Positions 41,773 to 51,395 are shown, numbered from the stretch's first letter. The stretch is DNA of 64,000 bases from Pseudomonadota bacterium (GCA_021777555.1 JAJYDK010000001.1:124001-188000), one strand, 5' to 3'. Made by a program: numbers and translations. The notes: generated from the sequence alone by a model not told the origin.

Positions 41773-42465
41773 ATGAGCGCACTGGTCGAGATTCGCAACC
41801 TGAGCAAGGTCTACCGCAGGGGCAAGCAGCGGCTCGAGGTCCTGCACCACATCGACCTCGAGGTGGCGCAGGGGGACTTCGTGGCGCTGATGGGCCCCTC
41901 GGGCTCGGGCAAGACGACGCTCCTCAACCTGATCGGTGGCCTCGACTCCCCGACCGAGGGCGAGATCACCGTGGCCGGTGAGCGGATCGAGCGGCTCGGT
42001 GAGGGGGCGCTCGCGCGCTGGCGGGCCGCGCACGTCGGGTTCGTGTTCCAGTTCTACAACCTCCTGCCCATGCTTTCGGCGCAGCGCAACGTGGAGCTGC
42101 CGCTGCTGCTGACGAAACTTCCCGCCGCAAGGCGCCGGCAGAACGCGGCCGTGGCGCTCGAGCTCGTGGGCCTGGCCGATCGGGCCACGCACAAACCCGG
42201 GGAGCTCTCCGGAGGACAGCAGCAGCGTGTGGCGATCGCGCGGGCCATCGTCTCCGATCCGACGCTCCTGGTGTGCGATGAGCCCACGGGAGACCTCGAC
42301 CGTCAGTCGGCGGCAGACGTGCTGAGGCTGCTGCAGCAACTCAATCGCGATCACGGCAAGACCATCGTCATGGTGACCCATGACCCGAAGGCCGCGGAAT
42401 ACGCGCGCCACATTCTGCACCTCGACAAGGGCACCCTGGTCGAGACGGCCGAAGCGGCCGCATGA
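41773..42465 (+). CDS. ABC transporter ATP-binding protein, MacB/LolD type
   Basis: 230 residues. Walker [18 protein letters not shown]-loop [18 protein letters not shown], signature [15 protein letters not shown], Walker [14 protein letters not shown]-loop VTHD. Member of the family that energises FtsX-like permeases (mechanotransmission type). It is the only ATPase for three permeases downstream. Its stop overlaps the first permease (ATGA). Substrate unknown. Confidence 0.93.
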   Translation: MSALVEIRNLSKVYRRGKQRLEVLHHIDLEVAQGDFVALMGPSGSGKTTLLNLIGGLDSPTEGEITVAGERIERLGEGALARWRAAHVGFVFQFYNLLPMLSAQRNVELPLLLTKLPAARRRQNAAVALELVGLADRATHKPGELSGGQQQRVAIARAIVSDPTLLVCDEPTGDLDRQSAADVLRLLQQLNRDHGKTIVMVTHDPKAAEYARHILHLDKGTLVETAEAAA

Positions 42466-43619
42466 AATACCTGCACCTGGTGTGGGCGGCGCTCACGCGG
42501 CGCAAGGTCCGCACCGGCTTCACGCTGCTGTCCGTGGTGGCCGCATTCCTGCTGTTCGGGCTCCTCGATTCGGTCAACGGCGCGTTCTCCCAGGCCGGGC
42601 ACAGCGTGCGGGCGGCGCACCGCCTGATCACCACCTCCACGACGGGACTCACGTTCCCGCTGCCGCTGAGCCTCTACAGCCGGATCGCCACGGTGCCGGG
42701 CGTTGAAGCGGTGACGCACATGAACTGGTTCGGCGGCTACTACCGGGACCCGAAGAACTTCTTCAGCAACTTCGCGGTGGCCGCGAACTTCTTCGATCTG
42801 TATAGCGAATTCGAGCTGCCGCCGCGGGAGCGGCGGGCCTTCGACATCACCCGCACCGGGGCGGTCGTCGGGGCGGCGCTCGCGAAGCAGTTTCACTGGA
42901 AGCTGGGCGATCAGATCCCGCTCAAGGCGAGCATCTTCCCGCAGAAGAACGGCTCGAGCACCTGGACGTTCGATCTGGTGGGGATCTACCACGATCCGAA
43001 GCACCGGGGCCAGGAGAACCAGATGTTCTTCCACTGGCAGTACTTCAATCAGGCCGCGGCCTTCGGCAACAACGAGGTCGGCTGGTACGTCGAGAAGATC
43101 GCCCATCCGGGGGACTCCTCGCGCATCGCGCAGGCGATCGATGCGTTCTCGGCCAACTCCGATCACGAGACCCAGACGCAGACCTCGAGCGCCTTCGCCG
43201 CGGACATGGTCAGCCAGTTCGCCAACATCGGGCTCATCGTGCGCGCCATCATGGGAGCGGTGTTCTTCACCCTCATCCTGCTCACCGGCAACACCATGGC
43301 GCAGGCGGTGCGCGAGCGCATCCCGGAGCTCGGAATCCTGAAGACCCTCGGTTTCTCCAACCGCAGTGTGCTCTCGCTGGTGCTCGCCGAGTCGGTGCTG
43401 CTGCTCGTCCTCGGCGGCCTGCTCGGCATGGCGTTGGCGGCGGCGGCGGTGAGTGTCATCGAGGCGAAGTACGGGGCGAACATCCCCATGCTGCCGGTGG
43501 GCGCCACGGCGTGGCTGCGCGGTCTCGGACTGATGGCGCTGATCGGCGTCGCGGTCGGGGCGTTGCCGGCGCGCCGGGGCATGCGGCTGCGCATCGTCGA
43601 TGCGCTGGCGGGACGCTGA
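42462..43619 (+). CDS. FtsX-like ABC permease, paralogue A
   Basis: 385 residues. N-terminal membrane helix (about 18-40) after [19 protein letters not shown], a periplasmic MacB-like core domain, then three C-terminal helices with TLILLTGNTMAQAVRERIPELGILKTLGFS and the ending VDALAGR. This is a single FtsX unit. It is closely related along its whole length to the gene at 44957-46111, pointing to tandem duplication around the middle permease. Confidence 0.9.
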   Translation: MKYLHLVWAALTRRKVRTGFTLLSVVAAFLLFGLLDSVNGAFSQAGHSVRAAHRLITTSTTGLTFPLPLSLYSRIATVPGVEAVTHMNWFGGYYRDPKNFFSNFAVAANFFDLYSEFELPPRERRAFDITRTGAVVGAALAKQFHWKLGDQIPLKASIFPQKNGSSTWTFDLVGIYHDPKHRGQENQMFFHWQYFNQAAAFGNNEVGWYVEKIAHPGDSSRIAQAIDAFSANSDHETQTQTSSAFAADMVSQFANIGLIVRAIMGAVFFTLILLTGNTMAQAVRERIPELGILKTLGFSNRSVLSLVLAESVLLLVLGGLLGMALAAAAVSVIEAKYGANIPMLPVGATAWLRGLGLMALIGVAVGALPARRGMRLRIVDALAGR

Positions 43620-43629
43620 GGAGTCGCTC

Positions 43630-44940
43630 ATGCGCAAGGCGTTGTTCGTGCTGGGGGCATCGATTGCGGCGGCGTTGCTCATCCTCCTCGGGGTGTTGTT
43701 GCCCTGGTGGCTGATGGGCGCCGCCGTGGCGGCCTTTGCGATCTGGCTCGGCGCCACCCGCGCGGGCCGGCGGACCGGCTCGATCGCCGCCGCCGGCATG
43801 GCCACTCTGCCGCAGCGCCTGGGGGGCGCCTCGGTGGTGGTGGTGGGCATCGCGGGGGTGGTGGGCGTGCTGGTCGCCCTGCTGGCCATGGGCCAGGGGT
43901 TTCAATCGACGCTCCATGCGACGGGAAGCGATGACACGGCCATCGTGCTGCGCGCCGGCTCGCTCACCGAGGTCAACTCGGGCCTGGATGAGAACTCGGT
44001 GACGCTGATCGGGAATGAGCCGCAGGTGATGCGCGATGCCTCGGGGCGGCCGATCGCCTCCCCGGAGCTGCTGGTGGCGGTATCGCTCACCAAGAAGAGC
44101 ACCGGCCTTGCCGCGAATGCCGCGCTGCGCGGCGTGGGGCCTGAGGTCTGGGCGCTCAGGCGCCACGTGAAGATCATCGCCGGCCGGCGCTTTCGCACCG
44201 GGATGAGGGAGCTCATCGTCGGCAAGAGCGCCGCACGGGAGTTCCTGCAGGTCTCGATCGGCTCGACGGTCACTCTCAACGGGCAGCCGTGGAAGGTGGT
44301 CGGGGAGTTCGCATCGGGCGATGCGCACGACTCCGAGCTCTGGGCCGACACCAACGTCGTCGCCACCACCTTCCACCGCGGCAGCAGCGTCAGCTCGGTC
44401 ACGGTGCGCCTGAAGAGCCCGAAGCAGTTCGATGCCTTCAAGGCGGCGCTCGCCTCGGACCCGCAACTGAAGGTCGAGGCGCACACCACCCGGGCCTACT
44501 ACGCGGACCAGGCCAAGGGCCTGACGAAGCTCATCCGGATCCTCGGGTCCATCGTCGCGGCCATCATGGGCGTCGGCGCGGTGGCCGGCGCGCTCAACAG
44601 CATGTATGCCGCGGTGTCGGCGCGGACCCGTGAGATCGCCACCCTGCGCGCCATCGGCTTCAGGGGCGCTCCGGTGGTGGCCTCGGTGATGATCGAGACC
44701 ATGGTGCTCGCGCTGGCCGGCGGTGTGCTCGGGGCGGGTGTGGCGTGGCTGCTGTTCGACAACTACACTGCCTCCACCATGGGCGCGAATTTCAGCGAGG
44801 TGGTGTTCCAGTTCCGCGTGACGCCGGGGCTGCTCGGCAGCGGGCTGCGCTGGGCGCTCGTCATCGGCTTCCTCGGCGGCCTGTTCCCGGCGCTGCGCGC
44901 CGCGCGCATGCCGGTGACCGAGGGGTTGCGGGAGCTGTAG
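43630..44940 (+). CDS. FtsX-like ABC permease, divergent middle unit
   Basis: 436 residues from ATG 43630. It has two extra hydrophobic segments at the N-terminus (about 5-45), a further helix near 75-98 (VVVVGIAGVVGVLVALLAMGQ), a periplasmic domain, and the FtsX C-terminus with NSMYAAVSARTREIATLRAIGF and LGGLFPALRAARMPVTEGLREL. Unlike the flanking paralogues it follows the MacB-type pattern, so the functional transporter is probably a heterodimer of this protein with paralogue A or C (inference). Confidence 0.9.
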   Translation: MRKALFVLGASIAAALLILLGVLLPWWLMGAAVAAFAIWLGATRAGRRTGSIAAAGMATLPQRLGGASVVVVGIAGVVGVLVALLAMGQGFQSTLHATGSDDTAIVLRAGSLTEVNSGLDENSVTLIGNEPQVMRDASGRPIASPELLVAVSLTKKSTGLAANAALRGVGPEVWALRRHVKIIAGRRFRTGMRELIVGKSAAREFLQVSIGSTVTLNGQPWKVVGEFASGDAHDSELWADTNVVATTFHRGSSVSSVTVRLKSPKQFDAFKAALASDPQLKVEAHTTRAYYADQAKGLTKLIRILGSIVAAIMGVGAVAGALNSMYAAVSARTREIATLRAIGFRGAPVVASVMIETMVLALAGGVLGAGVAWLLFDNYTASTMGANFSEVVFQFRVTPGLLGSGLRWALVIGFLGGLFPALRAARMPVTEGLREL

Positions 44941-44956
44941 ATCGAGGGGGCATCGC

Positions 44957-46111
44957 GTGAAGTATCTGCACCTCATCTGGGCGCAGATGACGCGCCGCAA
45001 GATCCGCACGATCCTGACGCTCATCGCGGTGAGCGCGGCCTTCGTGCTGTTCGGCCTGCTCGCCTCGGTGTACGGGGCGTTCACGGAGTTCGGGCAAAAC
45101 GTGGCCGCGGCTCATCGATTGGTCACACTGGCCCGCAGCAGCTACATGGTCGGGTTGCCCCTCAGCCTGTACAGGCGCATCCGCGCGGTGCCGGGCGTGG
45201 AGACGGTCACGTACGTCGGATCGTTCTACGGGACTTACCAGGATCCCAGGAATCACGTCGGCGGTGTGCCGACGGTGCGCAGCTATTTCAAGGTGTTTCC
45301 GGAGTACAAGGTGCCCCCGGACGCATGGCGCTCCTATGAGCGCATTCGCACCGGCGCGCTGGTGGGCGCGAGTCTCGCCGCGCGCTATCACTGGCGACCC
45401 GGCGAGCTGATTCCGATCGATGCACTGGACGTTCCGCGCCGGGACGGATCGAGTCTCTGGACATTCGTGGTGTCCGGTATCTTTACCGCCAGGCCCAAAG
45501 GCATGGAGAACGCGATCATCTTCCACTGGCGTTATTTCGATGCGGCCCGGGCTGCGCAAAACGGCACCGTGACGGCGTATCTCGAGACGATCGCCGCTGC
45601 GCGCCAGGCGGGGTGGATCGCGCACGCGATCGATGCGTTGTCGGCCAATTCAGCGCACGAGACCCGGACGCAGACCTCGAGCGCCATTGCGGCCAACGAG
45701 GTGAGACAACTGGGAAACATCCGTCTGATTGTCCATGCCATCATGGGGGCGGTGCTGTTCACGCTGATCCTGCTGACCGGCAACACCCTCGCGCAATCGG
45801 TCCGTGAGCGCATCCCGGAGCTGGCGATTCTGAAGACCCTGGGTTTTTCGGGCCGCAATGTCTTCGCCCTGGTGATGAGCGAATCGGTGCTCATGCTGGC
45901 GGTGGGCGGCCTCTCCGGGCTGACGTTGGCGGACGCGGTGGTGCATGTGGTTCAGCGCTGGAAGGGTCCACACGTGCCCATGGCTTCGCTCGCGCCGTCG
46001 ATCTGGCTGCAGGGCATCGCCGTGATGGTGCTCGTTGGCCTCGTGGTCGGGGCGGTGCCGGCGGCACGGGCGATGCGCCTGCTCGTGGTGGATGCGCTCG
46101 CGGGGCGCTGA
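44957..46111 (+). CDS. FtsX-like ABC permease, paralogue C
   Basis: 384 residues from GTG 44957. It mirrors the 42462 gene: MKYLHLIWAQMTRRKIRTI at the start, IRTGALVGASLAARYHW and ENAIIFHWRYFDAARAA in the periplasmic domain, MGAVLFTLILLTGNTLAQ and RERIPELAILKTLGFS in the membrane part, VDALAGR at the end. Codon use looks slightly less GC-biased than in paralogue A. It ends 69 nt before the convergent csiV-like gene. Confidence 0.9.
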   Translation: MKYLHLIWAQMTRRKIRTILTLIAVSAAFVLFGLLASVYGAFTEFGQNVAAAHRLVTLARSSYMVGLPLSLYRRIRAVPGVETVTYVGSFYGTYQDPRNHVGGVPTVRSYFKVFPEYKVPPDAWRSYERIRTGALVGASLAARYHWRPGELIPIDALDVPRRDGSSLWTFVVSGIFTARPKGMENAIIFHWRYFDAARAAQNGTVTAYLETIAAARQAGWIAHAIDALSANSAHETRTQTSSAIAANEVRQLGNIRLIVHAIMGAVLFTLILLTGNTLAQSVRERIPELAILKTLGFSGRNVFALVMSESVLMLAVGGLSGLTLADAVVHVVQRWKGPHVPMASLAPSIWLQGIAVMVLVGLVVGAVPAARAMRLLVVDALAGR

Positions 46112-46180
46112 GCGCTACGGCGTGTCTGTCAGGCCGAAGTGGCGCAAGGGGGCATTGCCGGGTGATCTCGCCGGGCTTCT

Positions 46181-46969
46181 TCATCTCCCCGGCGGCTGCG
46201 GACCGCGGACCGGCAGCACGAGGGCGATCACGCCGAAGGCGGGGTTGTCGTAGTAGTTGCGCCGGTAGTAGCGCACGCGGCGCGTTTCGTTCAGGACGAA
46301 GGTGGTGCCGGGGGCGGCACCGAGTCCCGCGGGAGGATGTTGCTCCGTGTAATCGAGCGTCATGCCGAGGTGCAGATACTGCCCCCGCTCGAGATACACC
46401 TGGCCGGTCAATCCCGGCACAGCGATCCCGAGCTGCTGCAGCGTGAAGCCCGCATGGGTTCCCCAGGCGCTCGCGGTCTGCTCCCAGGCGACGTGCGCCA
46501 CGGGCGTGTACGCAGGGCTCCCGCGCAGGATGTCGGCGATGGAGGTGAGGTGGTACTGGGAGGTGGGCAGCAGGTCGATGAGCTGTCCGATGCCCGAGCC
46601 GCCCGGCGCCTCGCCACCTGTCACCGTACGCGCCATGCCGGCCTCCGCCTGCCAGTCCTCCGGAGTCCCGAGCGCGACTCGCGCGCGGAAAATCACGATC
46701 TCGACGAAATACCGTCGCAGGTCGGTCGGCGGTGTGGTGCTCGGGGCGACCGGGGTTGCGGAAGCCGCGGCGCCCGCGTTCGAGGCGGCGCCGGATGTCG
46801 CGACCGGTGGGGTCTTGGCGGCGGGTTGAGTCTGGGGGGGCGTGTGTGCGGGCGCTGCGAGCGCGCCACCCCTCGCGGTTCCGTTGGAAGCCAAAGAGTG
46901 GGCGGAGGCGGGGTGCCAGGCGGCCACGGCCAGCGCGAACAGGGCGGTCACAGACGGGCGGTACTCCAT
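46181..46969 (-). CDS. CsiV-like periplasmic protein
   Basis: 262 residues with a signal peptide (SVTALFALAVAAWHPASA). A low-complexity Ala/Pro/Thr linker (about 30-82) is followed by the CsiV-type domain: RRYFVEIVIFRAR, QYLHLGMTLDYTEQ and NETRRVRYYRRNYYDNPAFGVIALVLPV. CsiV was described in Shewanella as a peptidoglycan-binding protein affecting cell shape. It lies 20 nt downstream of mfd, a common association in gammaproteobacteria. Confidence 0.82.
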   Translation of the reverse strand: MEYRPSVTALFALAVAAWHPASAHSLASNGTARGGALAAPAHTPPQTQPAAKTPPVATSGAASNAGAAASATPVAPSTTPPTDLRRYFVEIVIFRARVALGTPEDWQAEAGMARTVTGGEAPGGSGIGQLIDLLPTSQYHLTSIADILRGSPAYTPVAHVAWEQTASAWGTHAGFTLQQLGIAVPGLTGQVYLERGQYLHLGMTLDYTEQHPPAGLGAAPGTTFVLNETRRVRYYRRNYYDNPAFGVIALVLPVRGPQPPGR

Positions 46970-46989
46970 GGGGGGAGTCTACCGGATCT

Positions 46990-49900
46990 CTAGTGCGGCT
47001 TCGCCTTCGAGCCCGGCGCCAGGCGCTTCATGAGCGCGGCCGCGAAGTCGAAGCGCGCAGCTTCCTCGGGCATGGCGCGCGAGATGCGCAGCTTGAGCGG
47101 CCCTTCCAGCCGGTACTCGCGCGGCGCCTGCTGCATCAGCTTCACCAGCGCGCCCGGCTCGACGGCGGTGCTCTGCTCGAAGAGGATGGCGCCGCCCGAG
47201 GGCCCGAGGTCGAGCCTGCGGATACCGAGGGCGCGCGCGGTGAGTTTCAGTCGCGCGAGGCGGATCAGCCGCTGGGCGGGCTCGGGCAGCGGGCCGAAGC
47301 GGTCGTGGATCTCCGCCGTCAGCTCATCGAGCGCCTCGGGGCCGCCGGCGGCGGCGATGCGCTTGTAGAGCCCGAGGCGCACGTGCACATCGCCGATGAA
47401 GCTCTCGGGCAGGAAGGCCGGCAGGCGCAGCTCGACTTCCGTGGCGGCCGCGAGCGGCTTCTCGAGGTCCGGCTCGCGCCCGGCCTTCAAGGCCGTGACG
47501 GCCTCCTCGAGCAGGTCCAGATACATCGCGAGCCCGATCTCGGACATCTGGCCGCTCTGCTGCTCACCGAGCAGTTCCCCGGCGCCGCGGATCTCGAGGT
47601 CGTGGGTGGCGAGGGCGAAGCCCGCTCCGAGCTCCTCCATCGACTCGATGGCCTCGAGGCGCTTGGCCGCATCGCCGCTCAACGCCCGGCGTGGAGGGGC
47701 GATCAGGTAGGCGTACGCCCGGTGGTGGGAGCGTCCGACCCGTCCGCGCAGCTGGTGCAGCTGCGCGAGCCCCATGTGGTCAGCGCGGTTGATGATGATG
47801 GTGTTGGCCGTCGGCACATCGATGCCGCTTTCGATGATCGTGGTGCACAGGAGCAGATCGAAGCGGCGGTGGTAGAAGTCCACCATCAGCTGCTCGAGCT
47901 CGCGCTCGCGCATCTGGCCGTGGCCGATCCTGAGGATCGCCTCGGGGATGAGTCCCTGGAGGTCCGCGCCTAGCTTCTCGATGGTGCGGATCTCGTTGTG
48001 CACGAAGTAGATCTGCCCACCACGACGCAGCTCGCGCAGCACTGCCTCGCGCAGCGTCGGGCCATGCCACTCGATGACGAAGGTCTTGATGGCCAGCCGC
48101 TCCGCCGGGGGCGTGGTGATGAGCGAGAGATCGCGCAGGCCGCCGAGGGCCATGTTGAGCGTGCGCGGGATCGGCGTGGCGGTGAGGGTCAGCACGTGCA
48201 CGTTGGTGCGCAGCGCCTGCAGGCGCTCCTTGTCGCGCACCCCGAAGCGCTGTTCCTCATCGATGATCAGCAGTCCCAGGTCCTTGAAGCGGGCGTGCGC
48301 ATGTAACAGGCGGTGGGTGGCGATCACGATGTCGACCGAGCCGCGCTCGAGCCCCTCGAGCGTCGCGCGGGTCTCGCGGGCGTTGCCGAAGCGGGAGAGC
48401 CCTTCGATGCGCACGGGCCAGTCCGCGAAGCGGTCGCGGAAGTTGGTGAGGTGCTGCTGCGCGAGGAGCGTCGTCGGGGCGAGCACCGCCACCTGCTTGC
48501 CCGATTGCACCGCGGCGAAGGCCGCGCGCATGGCGACCTCGGTCTTGCCGAACCCGACGTCGCCGCACACGATCCGGTCCATGGGTCGCTCGCTGCCCAA
48601 GTCCGCGAGCACCTGCCGGATGGTTTCCCGCTGGTCGTCGGTTTCCTCGAAGGGGAAGGCTTCGACGAAGGTGCGGTAGTCAGCCTCGTTGAGCGTGAGT
48701 TTCAGGCCCGGCTGGGCCTTGCGGCGGGCATACAGGTCGAGGAGCTCCGCGGCCACGTCGCGGATCTGCTCGGCGGCGCGCTTGCGCGCCCGGGCCCATT
48801 GGTCCGTTCCGAGCTTATGGAGCGGCGCGCTCTCGGGAACCGCCCCGGTATAGCGCGTCACCAGATGCAGGGCATGGACCGGCACGTAGACCCGATCGCC
48901 GCCCTGGTACTCGAGCACCAGGTATTCCCCCGCCTGGCCCGCGATCTCCATCGGCGCGAGGCCCACGAAGCGCCCGACGCCGTATTCCTCGTGGACCACC
49001 GGCGCGCCGGGGTTGAGATCCTGAAGGTCGCGCAGGATCGCCTCGGGGTCGGCCGCCGCGCGTTTGCGGCGCCGCTCCTGCCTGGCCCGCGCTCCGAAGA
49101 GCTGCGCCTCGGCAATCACCGCGAGCGGCGGCTCGCGGAGCCACAGCCCGCCGAGGTCCGCCGCCACGCACAGAGCGAGCGCGGAGGTCCCGGCGAGGAA
49201 CTCCTCCCATCCCGACACCAGCTGCACGGTATGGCCCTGCGCGCGCAGCAGCTCCTGCAGCACCTCGCGGCGGCCGGGCGAATCCGCGGCGATCAGCGCA
49301 CGGCCGCCGAATTCGGCGAGAAAGGCGTCGAGCGCCGCGAGCGGGCGCTCGGCGCGCATGTCGACCCGCAGCTCCGCAGGTGCAAGCGCCGGGAACGCGC
49401 GCGCATCCTGCGCTGCGGTCTCACCCGGCGTTGCGCTCGCGAGAGTGATGGAGCTGAACCGCTCGAGGTGCTGCGCGAGGGCCTCGGGGTCCACGAACAG
49501 CTCGGCAGGGGAGAGCACCGGCCGCTCGAGATCGTGCCGGCGTTCCTCGTAGCGCGTCTCGATGTCCTTCCAGGCCCTCGAGAGCGCCTCCGGCAAGGCC
49601 GCATCGCGCACGATCACGGCATTGGCCGGCAGATAGTCGAACAGGGTGGCGCTCGTCTCGAAGAAAAGCGGCAGGTAGAACTCCACGCCCGCCGGCGCGA
49701 GCCCCTCGGCCACCCCTCGATAGACGGCCGAGCGGGTCGGATCGCCCTCGAAGCGGGTGCGGAATCGGCGCCGGAATTCCCGGACCGCCTCCGGATCGAG
49801 CGGCATCTCCCGCGCTGGCAGCAGGCGCACGCTCTCGATGGTCTCGAGCGAGCGTTGGGAGTCAGGATCGAAGCGGCGGATGGCCTCGATCTGCTCATCG

Positions 49901-50457
49901 AACAGGTCGATGCGCAGCGGCTCCGCGGCGCCCATCGGAAAGACATCGAAGAGCGAGCCGCGCACCGCGAATTCGCCCGGGCTCCTCACCTGGCTGACGC
50001 TGGCGTAGCCCGCATCCGCGAGGCGTTGGCGAAACGGCTCGAGGTCGAGCGTCTCCCCGCGTGCCAGCTGGAATGCGCGCGCCTGCACGTACTGCTTGGG
50101 AGGCAGTCGCTGCATGAGCGTGTCGGCGGCGACGATCAGGCAGCCGTGCCTGATGTGGGGCAGCTCGTAAAGCGTGCGCAGACGCTGCGAGATGATGTCC
50201 GGATGGGGCGAGAACAGGTCGTAGGGCAGCACTTCCCAGTCCGGGAAGGTGAGCGGTGCGAGTCGCTCGCCGGCGAAGAAGGCGAGCTCACCCGTCAGCC
50301 GCGCGATCTCGCGGGCCGCATCGACCACCACGACGTAGAGTTTCTGGTCGGAGCGGGTGGCCTCGGCGAGCGCCAGCGCGGCGGCGCTGCCGTGAAGATG
50401 GTGCCAGTGCAGGTGCCGCCGGGCGGCACTCGGGACGGGCGGATCGAGGACTCTCAA
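46990..50457 (-). CDS. mfd: Transcription-repair coupling factor
   Basis: Removes stalled RNA polymerase and recruits UvrA. 1155 residues (E. coli 1148) from TTG 50457, whose TTGA overlaps the cyclase stop. The N-terminal UvrB-homology region is followed by the RNA-polymerase-interaction domain (GVGRFVGLAPMEIAGQAGEY in part), then a RecG-like motor: CGDVGFGKTEVAMRAAFAAV (Walker A), IIDEEQRFGVRDKERL (DEEQ box) and LTLTATPIPRTLNMAL. The C-terminal TRCF domain has ELLGEQQSGQMSEIGLAMYL. A longer reading to 50892 runs out of frame through the cyclase and is rejected. Confidence 0.96.
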   Translation of the reverse strand: MRVLDPPVPSAARRHLHWHHLHGSAAALALAEATRSDQKLYVVVVDAAREIARLTGELAFFAGERLAPLTFPDWEVLPYDLFSPHPDIISQRLRTLYELPHIRHGCLIVAADTLMQRLPPKQYVQARAFQLARGETLDLEPFRQRLADAGYASVSQVRSPGEFAVRGSLFDVFPMGAAEPLRIDLFDEQIEAIRRFDPDSQRSLETIESVRLLPAREMPLDPEAVREFRRRFRTRFEGDPTRSAVYRGVAEGLAPAGVEFYLPLFFETSATLFDYLPANAVIVRDAALPEALSRAWKDIETRYEERRHDLERPVLSPAELFVDPEALAQHLERFSSITLASATPGETAAQDARAFPALAPAELRVDMRAERPLAALDAFLAEFGGRALIAADSPGRREVLQELLRAQGHTVQLVSGWEEFLAGTSALALCVAADLGGLWLREPPLAVIAEAQLFGARARQERRRKRAAADPEAILRDLQDLNPGAPVVHEEYGVGRFVGLAPMEIAGQAGEYLVLEYQGGDRVYVPVHALHLVTRYTGAVPESAPLHKLGTDQWARARKRAAEQIRDVAAELLDLYARRKAQPGLKLTLNEADYRTFVEAFPFEETDDQRETIRQVLADLGSERPMDRIVCGDVGFGKTEVAMRAAFAAVQSGKQVAVLAPTTLLAQQHLTNFRDRFADWPVRIEGLSRFGNARETRATLEGLERGSVDIVIATHRLLHAHARFKDLGLLIIDEEQRFGVRDKERLQALRTNVHVLTLTATPIPRTLNMALGGLRDLSLITTPPAERLAIKTFVIEWHGPTLREAVLRELRRGGQIYFVHNEIRTIEKLGADLQGLIPEAILRIGHGQMRERELEQLMVDFYHRRFDLLLCTTIIESGIDVPTANTIIINRADHMGLAQLHQLRGRVGRSHHRAYAYLIAPPRRALSGDAAKRLEAIESMEELGAGFALATHDLEIRGAGELLGEQQSGQMSEIGLAMYLDLLEEAVTALKAGREPDLEKPLAAATEVELRLPAFLPESFIGDVHVRLGLYKRIAAAGGPEALDELTAEIHDRFGPLPEPAQRLIRLARLKLTARALGIRRLDLGPSGGAILFEQSTAVEPGALVKLMQQAPREYRLEGPLKLRISRAMPEEAARFDFAAALMKRLAPGSKAKPH

Positions 50458-51263
50458 ACGGTGACCGGGGCTTCCGTGATCGTAAGACGCGGGGCGGCGG
50501 GCACGCAGTATATGTCGATCGCGCCTGAGCGGCCACGCAGCTGCATCGGCGGCAATTCCGTGGCGCCGATCTCGAAGCCCAGGGCATCGAGCGAGAGTTT
50601 GAGCGCGCGGGAGAAGAGCATCTCTCCGGCGCGGGCGCGCTGGCAGAGCCGGGCGGCGATGTTCACCGTGTCGCCGATGAGCGTGTAGCTCATGTAGGAG
50701 CTCGAGCCGATATTGCCGGCGACGACATCGCCCTCGTTGATGCCGATCCCGAGGCCGGCCTCGACCCCGTAGCGCTCCCGCCACGAGCTGGCGAGCGCGC
50801 CGAAGCTGTTCAGCATTTCCTGCGCGGCGCGCACCGCCCGGCGGGGGCTGTCGGGCTGCTCGAGCGGCACCCCGAAGCCGAGCATCAGGCAATCGCCGGC
50901 CATGTGGAACACGGTGCCATCGTGTCGCAGGGTGATCTCGGTGAGGAGCGAGAAGTATTCGTTGAGCAGAGGCACGACCTGACGGGCCTCGAGCCGCTCC
51001 GAGAGGCTCGTAAAGCCGCGCAGGTCCGCGAAGAGGACCACGGCATGGGTGCGCAGGTCATCGGCGGACAGCAGCGTTTCCCGCACCTGCACGTCCTCGA
51101 GGATTCTCTCGGCCAGGTTGGGAGAGACGTAGCGCAGCACGGCGCGGCGCAGGACTTCTTCCCGGCGGCGGACCTCGGCCTCGAGGTGCGCCTGGGCGAG
51201 CTTGCGCCGTACGGCGCCGGCTTCCACCAGCTCCTCGATATTGATCGATGATTCAATGGCCAA
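50454..51263 (-). CDS. Class III adenylate/guanylate cyclase domain protein
   Basis: 269 residues from TTG 51263. A short N-terminal coiled coil (residues 10-45, Glu/Arg/Ala-rich) precedes a class III catalytic domain. Metal-binding Asp80 (LFADLRGFTSLSER) and Asp124 (MAGDCLMLGFG) and the transition-state pair Asn201 and Arg205 (GDTVNIAARL) are present. At the positions that usually choose ATP there is His120 instead of Lys and Thr194 instead of Asp, so the substrate is uncertain. There is no membrane segment or sensor domain. It is translationally coupled to mfd, which is unusual. Confidence 0.85.
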   Translation of the reverse strand: MAIESSINIEELVEAGAVRRKLAQAHLEAEVRRREEVLRRAVLRYVSPNLAERILEDVQVRETLLSADDLRTHAVVLFADLRGFTSLSERLEARQVVPLLNEYFSLLTEITLRHDGTVFHMAGDCLMLGFGVPLEQPDSPRRAVRAAQEMLNSFGALASSWRERYGVEAGLGIGINEGDVVAGNIGSSSYMSYTLIGDTVNIAARLCQRARAGEMLFSRALKLSLDALGFEIGATELPPMQLRGRSGAIDIYCVPAAPRLTITEAPVTV

Positions 51264-51378
51264 GGGAGCCTACCTGATGTTCTTCTCTAAGAGTCTCGAG
51301 GCGCTAGGGTACCATAATCCACTGGCTGCACGTCGGGACGCGGCGACAGTGTCGCGTGCTCGCGTCGCAGAACGCTTA

Positions 51379-51395
51379 ACGGCGCGGAGCGCCGT
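51379..51395 (-). terminator. Hairpin downstream of the small periplasmic gene
   Basis: ACGGCGC, loop GGA, GCGCCGT, a 7-bp perfect stem extended by flanking A/T pairs with one mismatch. On the minus strand it lies about 90 nt after the stop at 51487 and is followed by TTAAG. The 223-nt interval 51264-51486 otherwise holds no gene; the cyclase promoter should be here, but I cannot point to it firmly. Confidence 0.4.

Noticed and set aside
43456-45084. A 542-codon minus-strand frame opposite the permeases
   Set aside because: Shadow of FtsX-type genes with His/Arg-rich translation and no motifs.
48313-50688. A 791-codon plus-strand frame opposite mfd and the cyclase
   Set aside because: Antisense shadow of two clearly conserved genes; no recognisable protein features.
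50458-50892. N-terminal extension of Mfd upstream of 50457
   Set aside because: It runs through the cyclase in another frame, is Arg/Pro-rich and would give a protein about 145 residues too long.
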